Assembly (NCBI RefSeq): GCF_006345825.1
Contig: NZ_VCIX01000069.1
Span: 1 to 64,000 of the forward strand
Length of the DNA stretch: 64,000 bases
From: Paenibacillus paridis
GTDB taxonomy: Bacteria > Bacillota > Bacilli > Paenibacillales > Paenibacillaceae
Direction: 5' to 3'
Shown: positions 25,848 through 34,029 of the stretch, one piece after another
How positions within the stretch are numbered: the stretch's first letter is position 1
How the letters are laid out: every line of letters starts with the position of its first letter
Program-made: the position numbers and the translations under genes
The notes under the pieces: generated by a model
What the model was told of the DNA's origin: nothing
The model's input: only the letters and a program-made list of their open reading frames with translations
Databases searched by the model: none

Positions 25848-26342
25848 ATGAAGGTGACCATCGGTATTTTTGAAAAAGAAGAAGGCGTATTGGAAGCAAT
25901 TCAAGCTTTTCAATCTACAACTACAGGCAACCACAACTTGCGAATTTTTGTTAAAAATAATGAAGCTGCCCCTATCCTTGCAGCACAGTCTGACGTACCC
26001 GTTGAAGAGGTATATGAGATTCGAGATGCGCAAGGGCAGCGCGGCGAACGAATCGTACCAGCGATCGGTGCAGCGCCAATTGCCACAGGAGGCTATGTTG
26101 CCGGAGGACTTGGCGTCGGAGCAAGTCCCGGCGTCGTTATTGGATCGACGGATCCAGATGTGGATGAGCGTGCCCGTACTCAGGATGTGCTGCATGATAT
26201 TGGCATACCAGGCAGGCTTGTCGAAGTATGCGGCGATGCCATTGAGCAGGGAAAGATTCTTCTCTTAACCGAAACGGAGACCGAAGCCGAAGCAGACGTC
26301 TTGCTGCGACGTGCCGGAGCATCCAATATCATCCTTGAATAA
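25848..26342 (+). CDS. general stress protein 17M-like protein
   Basis: 164 aa. The N-terminal part (about residues 1-60) resembles the general-stress 17M-like/YflT fold (KVTIGIFEKEEGVLEAIQAF). The middle is a Gly-rich hydrophobic stretch (about 70-105, GAAPIATGGYVAGGLGVGAS) that could insert into a membrane, and the C-terminus has an Asp/Glu-rich LLLTETETEAEADVLL segment. Function unknown. GGAGGG ribosome site. A GGGTAT at 25794-25799 could be a SigB-type -10, but the -35 match is poor. Confidence 0.75.
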   Translation: MKVTIGIFEKEEGVLEAIQAFQSTTTGNHNLRIFVKNNEAAPILAAQSDVPVEEVYEIRDAQGQRGERIVPAIGAAPIATGGYVAGGLGVGASPGVVIGSTDPDVDERARTQDVLHDIGIPGRLVEVCGDAIEQGKILLLTETETEAEADVLLRRAGASNIILE

Positions 26343-26410
26343 ACGGTACTATTCGTACAAAACTAAACGATAATCACCAACTTCTGCCACAGCGGCAGTC
26401 GTAACCGATA

Positions 26411-26460
26411 GAAGAGAGAGGGTGTTCCTTTGGAAGGAGGACAGCCTCTCTCTTCTTTTC
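26411..26460 (+). terminator. Rho-independent terminator
   Basis: Perfect 11-bp inverted repeat GAAGAGAGAGG (26411-26421) and CCTCTCTCTTC (26445-26455) followed by TTTTC; ends the stress-protein transcript just before the gpx promoter. Confidence 0.85.
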
Positions 26461-26462
26461 GT

Positions 26463-26510
26463 TTGACATTTCTTTTTATATTGCGTAAAATTAAATTATA
26501 CAAAATATAA
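26463..26510 (+). promoter_or_regulatory. SigA promoter with PerR-box-like operator before glutathione peroxidase
   Basis: TTGACA (26463-26468), 17-bp spacer, TAAAAT (26486-26491). Directly downstream, TTATA (26496-26500) and TATAA (26506-26510) form a palindrome with AT-rich centre that matches the PerR box TTATAATNATTATAA at 11 of 14 fixed positions. Its place over the start of the transcript fits peroxide-relieved repression. Confidence 0.6.
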
Positions 26511-26534
26511 AATGAATTCGTGGAGGTTTTTCTT

Positions 26535-27029
26535 ATGTCCATATACGATATTGAAGTAAAGACGATTAAAGGCGAATCCCAAACGCTTGCTCCATACAAA
26601 GGAAAGGTCATGCTGATCGTGAACACGGCTACCAAATGCGGCCTTGCTCCGCAGTTCAAGGGACTGCAGAAGCTCCACGACAGCTATAGCCAGCAGGGTT
26701 TTGCCGTTCTCGGCTTCCCTTCCTCCCAATTTGCCAATCAGGAGCTAAGCGATAACAGTAAAGTAGCAGAAGCCTGCGAGATCAACTTCGGCGTTTCCTT
26801 CCCTCTGTACGCGAAGATCGATGTTAACGGCAGCACCGCACATCCTTTGTTCCAGCGCTTGACGAATGAAGCACGCGGTTTCCTTGGCACCAAATCCATC
26901 AAATGGAACTTCACGAAATTTCTCGTCGACCAGAATGGCAAAGTGGTGAAGCGCTTCAGTCCGAAGGATACACCCGAGCAAATCGAAAGCCACATTCAGA
27001 AATTGGTGAAAGCTCCTACGCACGTTTGA
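26535..27029 (+). CDS. glutathione peroxidase-family peroxidase
   Basis: 164-aa peroxidase of the GPx/BsaA family, most likely thioredoxin- or bacillithiol-coupled since glutathione is unusual here. ATG 26535 follows TGGAGG. Peroxidatic Cys at about residue 35 (NTATKCGLAPQF), catalytic Gln at about 65 (FPSSQFANQE), and Trp/Asn in KWNFTKFLVD (about 125). Another Cys at about 81 (EACEINFG) sits near where the resolving Cys of thioredoxin-type GPx lies. Preceded by a strong promoter and a PerR-like operator; ended by a perfect hairpin. Confidence 0.92.
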   Translation: MSIYDIEVKTIKGESQTLAPYKGKVMLIVNTATKCGLAPQFKGLQKLHDSYSQQGFAVLGFPSSQFANQELSDNSKVAEACEINFGVSFPLYAKIDVNGSTAHPLFQRLTNEARGFLGTKSIKWNFTKFLVDQNGKVVKRFSPKDTPEQIESHIQKLVKAPTHV

Positions 27030-27035
27030 TTCATA

Positions 27036-27082
27036 AAAAGGGAAACCCTGCAGCAATCATTTGCTGCAGGGTTTCCCTTTTG
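27036..27082 (+). terminator. Rho-independent terminator after glutathione peroxidase
   Basis: Near-perfect 21-bp stem, left arm 27036-27056 and right arm 27061-27081 (core GGGAAACCCTGCAGC), with a 4-nt loop and T-rich tail. Confidence 0.92.
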
Positions 27083-27179
27083 TCTGTTAAATGACAATCA
27101 ATATATGTCCAGATTCCCAGTCTGCTGCCATGCTCTCGATTTAGCATCAATTAAACACTCGGACTGTCTCTGAAAAATA

Positions 27180-28472
27180 TCATCCGACATATTTGTCCGC
27201 AATCCGGTAGAGCAGCTCATCCATGCTCATGTCCCGCTCCACCCACTCCTCCATATCCTTAAGGCGCACCATGCCAGCCTTCCATTCGGTCTCGCCAACC
27301 AGCACCGCATAACGGATGCCGCTGTTGGCAAGGGAGGCCAAAATATTTTTCAGCTTGCGCCCGCTCGTATCCAGTCTTACCCGAAGGCCTGCGGCACGCA
27401 GCTCTGCTGCCGTTTGCAGCAGCTCTACGGCACTCACGCCAACCGGAATCAGCACAACCGGAGCTGGAACGGCCTCGTAAGCTCGTTCTTCAAGGAGCGC
27501 CATGATCGACTCTATACCGAAAGAGAGCCCCACTGCGCTATATTCCGATTCCGTATCATCCTTGCCGACAAGCTTGCCAATAATGGCATCATACCGCCCG
27601 CCGCCACCTAAGCTGGAGGCATATCCGCCCGTTGCATCAAAGATTTCGTATACGGTGCCCGTGTAGAAAGAAAGGCCTCGAGAGAGAAATAGATCGAAGA
27701 CGCATGTCTTCTCTAGACCAAGCTCCCTCAAAATATTTCGTACCGCGAGCACTTCGAGCGCTCCCTCACTGCCTTGAAGCCCGTATTTTAAAACAATAGC
27801 CTCCAAGCTTACATCCTCGAGCTCAAGCAATCCCATAACGCCACGCGTGGCGTTATCGCTGAACCCTTTTTCCAGCAGTTCCTCCTTCACGCCGATAACC
27901 CCGATTTTGGCAAGCTTATCCAAGGTCAGCATAACCGATGACGTATCCTCAGCCTGAACACTGACCGCCTCCAGCACTTCCGCCAAAAAACGCCGATTGT
28001 TCCATTTCAGCACCACGGCAATATCTAGCGCACCGAATACATCTACCGCCAGCTGCATCAGCTCGACTTCAGCCTCTGGTCCCCTTACACCTACCATATC
28101 GACATCGCATTGCAAAAACTCCCGCAGCCGTCCCCGCTTAACCGGCCCATCGCGAAATACTTTGCCCATCTCATAACGCTTGAACGGCAGCTCGATGCCC
28201 GGGTTTAAGGCGATCACCTTCGCGAAGGGGATCGTTAGGTCATAGCGCAAGCCTAATCGTCGCTTCCGTTGATCGGTCAGCTGGTACATTTCCTTCACAA
28301 TTTCATCGCCGCCTGCATATTTGGAGGTGAGGAAGTCAAGCTCCGTCAGCTCGGTCGTGACCATCTCGTCAAAATCATATAGCTCAAATTTATTACGAAG
28401 GATGTTCTGGATTTGTCTTCTTCTCGCTTGTTCCCTGCCAAAATAATCATAAGTCCCCTTCACATTTTGCAT
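27180..28472 (-). CDS. hisS: histidyl-tRNA synthetase, archaeal/eukaryotic-like type
   Basis: About 430-aa class II aminoacyl-tRNA synthetase. ATG 28472 (MQNVKGTYDYFG) is chosen: GAGAGG lies nine bases upstream, while an ATG three codons earlier abuts that site. Motif 2 region is KRYEMGKVFRDGP followed by KRGRLREFLQCDVDMVG, resembling the archaeal/eukaryotic HisRS form rather than the usual bacterial one. The histidine-specific motif reads SRGLSFYTGTVYE and motif 3 is LGGGGRYDAIIG; the anticodon-binding domain occupies about residues 330-425. A second, main HisRS is presumably elsewhere in the genome. An attenuator-like hairpin set precedes it. HisZ, the regulatory paralogue, is less likely because motif 2 and 3 are intact. 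Confidence 0.88.
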   Translation of the reverse strand: MQNVKGTYDYFGREQARRRQIQNILRNKFELYDFDEMVTTELTELDFLTSKYAGGDEIVKEMYQLTDQRKRRLGLRYDLTIPFAKVIALNPGIELPFKRYEMGKVFRDGPVKRGRLREFLQCDVDMVGVRGPEAEVELMQLAVDVFGALDIAVVLKWNNRRFLAEVLEAVSVQAEDTSSVMLTLDKLAKIGVIGVKEELLEKGFSDNATRGVMGLLELEDVSLEAIVLKYGLQGSEGALEVLAVRNILRELGLEKTCVFDLFLSRGLSFYTGTVYEIFDATGGYASSLGGGGRYDAIIGKLVGKDDTESEYSAVGLSFGIESIMALLEERAYEAVPAPVVLIPVGVSAVELLQTAAELRAAGLRVRLDTSGRKLKNILASLANSGIRYAVLVGETEWKAGMVRLKDMEEWVERDMSMDELLYRIADKYVG

Positions 28473-28502
28473 CACGATCATCCTCTCCCGTTAAATTGGA
28501 AT

Positions 28503-28608
28503 AAAAAAAACGCGCAGGACCTCTTGGTCCTGCGCGCATCGTATGCTGCAGGGAGGCCAACGCGAGAAGCGCTAGCCCGCCCTGAGAAAAGTTCAGGGGT
28601 GCTAACGC
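28503..28608 (-). promoter_or_regulatory. probable transcription attenuator in the hisS leader
   Basis: Read on the minus strand: a long hairpin (plus-strand arms GCGCTAGCC at 28569-28577 and GCTAACGC at 28601-28608, with CCCTGA/TCAGGG inside), then a hairpin CCTGC...GCAGG (28529-28552), then a terminator CGCGCAGGACC and GGTCCTGCGCG (28511-28536) with a T-run (28503-28510) only 31 bases from the start codon. The second hairpin shares bases with the terminator arm, so the two are mutually exclusive. No canonical T-box sequence (AGGGTGGNACCGCG) is present. Confidence 0.7.
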
Positions 28609-28766
28609 TTAATGAAATGATGAAGCTGATTCAATTGGAATGTGTACATGATACCCAATCCCTTCGACTGAATTAATGTGATTATAGCGAATCACCGCTT
28701 GTTTAGCAACCCCACTCCAAGAAGAGAATTGTTCACTCTCACAAGATCATTTTTTTTCACATAAGT

Positions 28767-28796
28767 TTGTTATGTTCACTTGTAAGCGTTTACAAT
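28767..28796 (+). promoter_or_regulatory. promoter with catabolite-responsive element (cre)
   Basis: TTGTTA (28767-28772), 18-bp spacer, TACAAT (28791-28796). The 14-mer TGTAAGCGTTTACA at 28781-28794 is a perfect palindrome and fits the CcpA cre consensus at every position. It overlaps the -10, so CcpA (or another LacI-type repressor) would block transcription of the GH43 gene when preferred sugars are present. Confidence 0.7.
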
Positions 28797-28927
28797 ATTC
28801 GTTACATTCTGGATGAGATCCAGATTCGCAAGCTGCCCAGACTTTTTTTCCTCAGGACAAGATAACGGCAAATGCTTTTATCTTATTGATGAAGGATCAT
28901 CCATCGTTTACGGGAGGGAATTAAAGT

Positions 28928-30808
28928 ATGCGTATTACCCGAAAAAGATTGTCCACGTTCATCACCATGTGCTTACTTATGGTTTTAGTGTATGCAGGAG
29001 CAAAGCTTGAACACGCGGAAGCAGCGAATGTTAGCATTACGAATGGCACCGAGTGGCTGGATACGGCAGGCAACCCCATTGACGCCCATAGCGGCAATAT
29101 TTTAAAGGTGGGGTCCACCTACTACATGTATGGCGAGAAAGCCGTAAACTGGACGTTTGACAGGGTTAACGTATACACCTCCACCGATTTGAAAAATTGG
29201 ACGCTCGGCAACAGCATTTTAACAAAAAGCTCTGCTCCCGAGCTGAACTCCAGCAAGATTGAACGGCCAAAGGTCATCTATAATGCCGCCACGAACAAGT
29301 ACGTGCTATGGATGCATTACGAGAACGGCACCGATTATTCCCTGGGCCGCGTCTCTGTTGCCACAAGCAGCACGCCAGACGGAAATTTCACTTACCAAGG
29401 CAGCTTCCGTCCGCTCAATTATGAATCTCGCGACATGACGGTTTTCGTCGACACGAACGGCACCGGCTACTTAGTGACTGCATCGAAGAAAAACGGCGGT
29501 ACGAACGACACCATGGCGATCTTCCAGCTGAATGCCAGCTACACCGACGTCTCCTCCTTTGTCGGCTGGGTATTCGAGAATGGATACCGCGAGGCTCCTG
29601 CCGTCGTAAAGAAAAACAATACCTATTACTTGTTTACCTCACAGGCCTCCGGCTGGTATCCAAACCAAGGCGGCTATGCTACGGCAAGCTCCATGACAGG
29701 CACATGGTCCTCCTTGTCCCCCTTTGGTGATCCTGCAGCCTATGGGTCGCAGATCCATAGCATCGCAACGATTACTGGCAGCAGCACGACCTCCTATATT
29801 TATATGGGCGATCGCTGGAATCCGCTCAACCTAAGCGACCATCATTACATCTGGCTGCCCCTTACGTTAAATGATTCGACTGCTACCGCTTCGCTGAATT
29901 GGTACAGCTCCTGGAGCATCGATGCCGCTACCGGGACCGTCAGCCTGCCTTCGCTTGTGAACCATGCGCAAGGAAAAACAGCGACCGCGAGCTCTACGGG
30001 CTCATCCTCCTCTGCAAGCAATGCGAATGACGGCAATGCCCAGACCAGTTGGGCCGCTTCCAGCAGCTCCTGGCCCGCTTGGTGGCAGGTTGACTTCGGC
30101 ACTCCGAAAACGATTACAGAAGTGGACATCTCTTGGTTCATGTACAAGGGCTCCGAGGCTTACTACAAATATAAAATCGAAGTAAGCAACGATGGGATCA
30201 ACTATGCAGCCATCGATCGAACCAGCAATACGAGCTATGGCTTTACGACGGATACAGTCCGCTTTACGGCTCGTTATGTGCGCATTAACCTGGTGAATGC
30301 CGTACTCTTCAACAACCCAAGCAATTGGTATACGCCGACGGTGCATGAAGTGCGGTTGCTCGGGCCTGCAACTGCCGACGCGACTGGCTATAGCCGGCTT
30401 GAATCGCATAATTACTCTACCCGTTATGTTCGCCATTATAATTATACGGCCCGTATCGACGAGAACGTCTCGCCCGCCTTGGACTCTCAATTCCGCATCG
30501 TACCAGGACTTGCCGGCTCATCTGCCGTCTCGTTCGAATCGATGAACCTGCCCGGCTACTACTTGGCACGCAACGCCAGCAACCAAATCGTACTGCAGCA
30601 ATATAGCGGAACGAGTGCGTTTAAAAATGATGCCACCTTCAATCAGGTTGCAGGCTGGGCCGATAGTACAAAAGCATCCTACGAATCCTACAGCCAGCCC
30701 GGCTATTTCATCCGGCATTATAACTACGTGCTGCAGCTCGCTGCCGTCAATTCAGCCAGCGCAACAACCCTAAAGAGTGATGCAACGTTCAAGCGCTTTA
30801 ACTACTAG
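28928..30808 (+). CDS. secreted GH43 glycosidase (exo-beta-1,3-galactanase-like) with binding modules
   Basis: 626-aa exported enzyme. Signal peptide (about residues 1-33), GH43 five-bladed propeller (about 35-335), a discoidin/F5-8C (CBM32-like) domain (about 345-480; NDGNAQTSWAASSSSWPAWW and VRFTARYVRINL), and a C-terminal AbfB-type beta-trefoil (about 485-626; SRLESHNYSTRYVRHYNY repeated as SYSQPGYFIRHYNYVLQL). WLDTAGNPIDAHSGNIL at the start and Gln in YGSQIHSIAT recall GH43 subfamily 24 galactanases, where a Gln acts as base; the acid is probably Glu in GYREAPAVV. Substrate probably arabinogalactan side chains. Preceded by a cre, next to an Lpl-type importer and GH4 enzyme. Confidence 0.87.
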   Translation: MRITRKRLSTFITMCLLMVLVYAGAKLEHAEAANVSITNGTEWLDTAGNPIDAHSGNILKVGSTYYMYGEKAVNWTFDRVNVYTSTDLKNWTLGNSILTKSSAPELNSSKIERPKVIYNAATNKYVLWMHYENGTDYSLGRVSVATSSTPDGNFTYQGSFRPLNYESRDMTVFVDTNGTGYLVTASKKNGGTNDTMAIFQLNASYTDVSSFVGWVFENGYREAPAVVKKNNTYYLFTSQASGWYPNQGGYATASSMTGTWSSLSPFGDPAAYGSQIHSIATITGSSTTSYIYMGDRWNPLNLSDHHYIWLPLTLNDSTATASLNWYSSWSIDAATGTVSLPSLVNHAQGKTATASSTGSSSSASNANDGNAQTSWAASSSSWPAWWQVDFGTPKTITEVDISWFMYKGSEAYYKYKIEVSNDGINYAAIDRTSNTSYGFTTDTVRFTARYVRINLVNAVLFNNPSNWYTPTVHEVRLLGPATADATGYSRLESHNYSTRYVRHYNYTARIDENVSPALDSQFRIVPGLAGSSAVSFESMNLPGYYLARNASNQIVLQQYSGTSAFKNDATFNQVAGWADSTKASYESYSQPGYFIRHYNYVLQLAAVNSASATTLKSDATFKRFNY

Positions 30809-30827
30809 CAATTAATATAATTCCGCA

Positions 30828-30862
30828 GGGGAGATGGGCCTATGCCTATCTTCCCTTTTTTT
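30828..30862 (+). terminator. Rho-independent terminator after GH43 gene
   Basis: Stem GGGGAGATGGGCC (30828-30840) and GCCTATCTTCCC (30844-30855), three-base loop, followed by seven T. Confidence 0.85.
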
Positions 30863-31007
30863 GGGGGTATGCGCCTTCCTTTTCCCCCTCCAAAATCCCA
30901 CTTGTACCGAATCGATAACGCTTATGTTAAGATAGTGCTGTTCTCGCTCTCGCTGTGCAAAGGTGGGCAGGCGGAACGATTATCGCCGCATAGGAGGCTT
31001 CTAGCGT

Positions 31008-32777
31008 ATGGAATCTGTCCATCGCTTTTCATTAATTAGCTCGCTCAAAGGCAGGCTCGCTGTCATCTTGGCGATCGCCACGATTATTCCTATTTTATTG
31101 ACTGGCTATATCTCGTATCGTTGGATATATATCGTTCAGACCGAAAAAATCGAAGCGGAGTGGCTCGACAAAGTTCAGCGTGAGCGCGACGAGCTTGACC
31201 GGAAACTTGACGAGCTTGGACGCGTGTCGCAGCTTATGGATATCGAGGGCGGCATAGGCCGGGACGTCGTGAACTTCATCACGAGCAGCAATTCTTTTGA
31301 GCGCGCGATTTTATACCGCAACATTAACCAATCTGTCGCCAATGTCAACTTTTCCAACCCTAATCTGGGCGTCATGTTTTATTATGCTCCCGAGCAGGCA
31401 GAGCCCCTGCTGTTCCCAAATGCCAACGTGAAGCTCCAGTTCCAACCCGAAGATTTGCATGCCTTCTTCAAGCAAAAGCTGTTTACCTATTACGGGCCGC
31501 ATGAATCGCTGGACGTTGCCAATCAGGCCGAGCCCGTATTCTCCTTGCTCCGCAAGCTGAATTATGGACAAGGACGCTCCCTTTATGCTTACATCGAGAC
31601 CAAAGTCGTTGGTCTCGATGCGATGTTTGCTAAGGCGAGTACGGCAGCAGCCAGCCATGCGGAATCACCGGTCTATCACGTTTTAACCACGCCTGCCAAG
31701 CAGATTGCCTATACGAATATGCCAACCGGCCCGGATAACCAGCACACTGCCTTCGAACCGCCTGATCACGCTTACAAAGTTTTTGAGGCAACCGGGCAGC
31801 AAGGCTGGACCTTATATCAACTCATTCCGAAGGATGATTATAACCGCGAATTAAACAAATGGCTTTCGCAGTTCATCTTGTTTGCTTCGCTTTCCTTCGG
31901 ACTGGGCATCATTCTCGCCTGGCTAATCTGGCGGATGGTTTATCGCCCCATTCGGATCATCAACCGAGAGATTACCCGGTTCAGTTACAATCCATCTCTT
32001 ACTCAGGTGCCCGCTACAGGGCTGACAGAGTTCAACCACATCATGAACAATTTCCATCAAATGAGCCGGCGCATATCCGAGCTGATTACCGACGTAGAGG
32101 ACAAGGAGAAACGGCGTGGACAGCTGGAGGTAGAGAAGCTGCTTGTCCAAATTAATCCGCATTTCCTGCATAACACCCTGAATACCATCCAGTGGCTGGC
32201 CCGCATCGAAGGCCATACCAATATCGCCCGGCTGGTCTCGATTTTCACAAGGGTGCTGCATTATAATCTGGGCAAGAAAAACATTATCGTAACAGTACGC
32301 GAAGAGGTCGATGCCGTTCGAGATTATATCGATTTGCAAAATATAAGATACGATCATTCTTTTAACGTTAAGCTGAGCATTGGGCCGGAATGCTTAGACG
32401 TTCCGATTCCGCGCTTTATTCTTCAGCCATTAGTCGAAAACGCGCTGTACCACGGCTTCGATGACGATGACCGAGGGGAAATCGAGGTGGCGATTACGCG
32501 CGCTGACAGTTCCTTGTACCTTCGCGTAAAGGATAATGGCAAGGGCATCCCGGAGGACAAGCTCCTCGCGATGCTGGAGGAGGAGGACGATCAGCTCCGC
32601 AAGTCGGGGCTCGGAATCGGGCTGCGCTACGTCAAAAAAATGCTGGACGTTTATTATGGCACAGAAGCACAATTAACGATGGAAAGCGGGACAGGGATCG
32701 GTACAACGATCGCCATTCGTCTCCCGGATACCATAAAAGGAGTGGAAGCCCTTGATTCAGGCCCTCATCGTGGATGA
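31008..32777 (+). CDS. YesM-type sensor histidine kinase
   Basis: 589-aa membrane kinase. TM1 about residues 16-38, a large extracytoplasmic sensor domain (about 40-285), TM2 about 288-310, HAMP (about 312-365), His-kinase phosphoacceptor with VQINPHFLHNTLNTIQWL (about 380-397), then HATPase with DNGKGIPEDKL (about 505-515) and GLGIGLRYVKKML. The response-regulator start lies inside its last codons (26-bp overlap), so the two are translated together. This family governs carbohydrate utilisation in Paenibacillus and Bacillus. Its likely target is the ABC importer starting at 34030. AGGAGG ribosome site; ATG. Confidence 0.93.
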   Translation: MESVHRFSLISSLKGRLAVILAIATIIPILLTGYISYRWIYIVQTEKIEAEWLDKVQRERDELDRKLDELGRVSQLMDIEGGIGRDVVNFITSSNSFERAILYRNINQSVANVNFSNPNLGVMFYYAPEQAEPLLFPNANVKLQFQPEDLHAFFKQKLFTYYGPHESLDVANQAEPVFSLLRKLNYGQGRSLYAYIETKVVGLDAMFAKASTAAASHAESPVYHVLTTPAKQIAYTNMPTGPDNQHTAFEPPDHAYKVFEATGQQGWTLYQLIPKDDYNRELNKWLSQFILFASLSFGLGIILAWLIWRMVYRPIRIINREITRFSYNPSLTQVPATGLTEFNHIMNNFHQMSRRISELITDVEDKEKRRGQLEVEKLLVQINPHFLHNTLNTIQWLARIEGHTNIARLVSIFTRVLHYNLGKKNIIVTVREEVDAVRDYIDLQNIRYDHSFNVKLSIGPECLDVPIPRFILQPLVENALYHGFDDDDRGEIEVAITRADSSLYLRVKDNGKGIPEDKLLAMLEEEDDQLRKSGLGIGLRYVKKMLDVYYGTEAQLTMESGTGIGTTIAIRLPDTIKGVEALDSGPHRG

Positions 32778-33783
32778 CGAAAGCTTGGTACGCAAAGGGA
32801 TGCGGCTCATGTTCCCTTGGAGCAAGTTTGGCGTAGAAATTGCAGGAGAAGCCGCAACTGGCGAGCGGGCCATGGAGTTTTTGCGATCGCACCCCGTTCA
32901 GCTATTGATGACGGATATTACGATGCCCGGCATGTCTGGCTTGGAGCTGATGAAGAAAGCACAGGAGCATGATCCCGCGCTGAAAGTCGTTATCCTCACC
33001 TGTCATCAGGACTTTGAATTCATTCAAGAGGCGCTTCGCCTTGGGGCAATTGATTATATCGTCAAAACACAGCTGGAGGAATTAGATCTCGATGTGACCA
33101 TGGAGCGGATACTGAAGGCCGTCCGGCAGGATACATCGAGCAACCATTCGGCCAAGGAGAAGCTTGCCCTCGCCCGCAAAGCGGCTGCCGAAGCAAGCTC
33201 AGATCTGCAGTGGGTCATGGAAGACGACAGGTTCAGCCTACTATCCCAGGCGATGAATGAGCTGGAGCAAGCCGGCGGCAGCGAAGCCCATTCCATTCTG
33301 TCCGTTACTGCGGAGCGCTGGAAACGCAGCTTTCCGATGTTTGACTGGGAGCGGTGCCCCTCCCTGCCTAGTAGCGGCGGCGCCGCCAGCTGGCTGCAAA
33401 GCATACGATCGGAACTCGCCGCATGGCTGAGAAGCTCCGCCTATTCGGAGGATGTCATCCGAGCGGTCGTCAAAGCCGTCGATCTGATTGCAGAGCACCC
33501 CGGCCAGCATCTGAAGCAAAGCGAAATCTGCCAGCTCGTTAATCTGAGCAAAAGCTATTTCAGCACCAGCTTCCGGGATATAATGCGGCTGACGTTCAGC
33601 CACTTCCTTCAGACCGCAAGCCTCCACGCCGCGAAGGAGCTTCTCCTGTCCACCAATCATCCGGTCTATCTTATCGCCGAAAAATGCGGTTTTATGGATC
33701 AGCGTTATTTCAGCAAGCTGTTCAAGGAACAAACCGGCATGCTGCCAAGCGAATTCAGGCAGCTGCATACGGAGCGTCCCTAA
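32752..33783 (+). CDS. YesN-type response regulator with AraC DNA-binding domain
   Basis: 343 aa. Receiver domain (about residues 1-120) with DDE pocket IVDDESLVRKG, phosphoacceptor Asp at about 56 in LLMTDITMPGMSG, and Lys in IDYIVKTQLEE. C-terminal double AraC helix-turn-helix (about 240-343; QLVNLSKSYFSTSFRDIM and LIAEKCGFMDQRYFSKLFKE). TTG start, AAAGGAG ten bases upstream, overlapping the kinase gene by 26 bp. It probably activates the downstream sugar importer and GH4 genes. Confidence 0.93.
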   Translation: MIQALIVDDESLVRKGMRLMFPWSKFGVEIAGEAATGERAMEFLRSHPVQLLMTDITMPGMSGLELMKKAQEHDPALKVVILTCHQDFEFIQEALRLGAIDYIVKTQLEELDLDVTMERILKAVRQDTSSNHSAKEKLALARKAAAEASSDLQWVMEDDRFSLLSQAMNELEQAGGSEAHSILSVTAERWKRSFPMFDWERCPSLPSSGGAASWLQSIRSELAAWLRSSAYSEDVIRAVVKAVDLIAEHPGQHLKQSEICQLVNLSKSYFSTSFRDIMRLTFSHFLQTASLHAAKELLLSTNHPVYLIAEKCGFMDQRYFSKLFKEQTGMLPSEFRQLHTERP

Positions 33784-33786
33784 ACC

Positions 33787-33841
33787 GAAGAGGCCCGAAA
33801 GCGGCTAGCGGCATCATCCGCTGCGCGCGTTCGGGCTTCTT
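33787..33841 (+). terminator. probable terminator after response regulator
   Basis: Inverted repeat GAAGAGGCCCGAA (33787-33799) and TTCGGGCTTCTT (33830-33841) with a GC-rich inner stem; T-run weak. Confidence 0.55.
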
Positions 33842-33965
33842 ACCGTCTACCGAAGCAGCAACCTGGAGAAAATATTCCTCATATGGTGCGAGGGAAATTT
33901 TCTGATGGCTCAGCAAAGCGGAAAATATTCTAACTACCTTCAAAATTGAACCACTCACAGCCTAG

Positions 33966-33979
33966 CGCAAGCGTTTGCT
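33966..33979 (+). promoter_or_regulatory. cre-like site before the sugar importer
   Basis: CGCAAGCGTTTGCT, a near-palindrome matching the cre consensus TGNAANCGNWNNCW with one mismatch (first base), 50 bp before the binding-protein gene. Suggests carbon catabolite control of the importer operon. Confidence 0.55.
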
Positions 33980-34029
33980 ATACTTACGCTGCAAAGGATT
34001 ACAGATAGCAGAAAGGGGATGTCTGCACG

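Noticed and set aside
28475..28740. Canonical T-box riboswitch before hisS
   Set aside because: The conserved AGGGTGGNACCGCG sequence is not present; the stem CAGGG...CCCTG contains CGGGCTA in place of the TGGNACC bulge, so only a generic attenuator is called.
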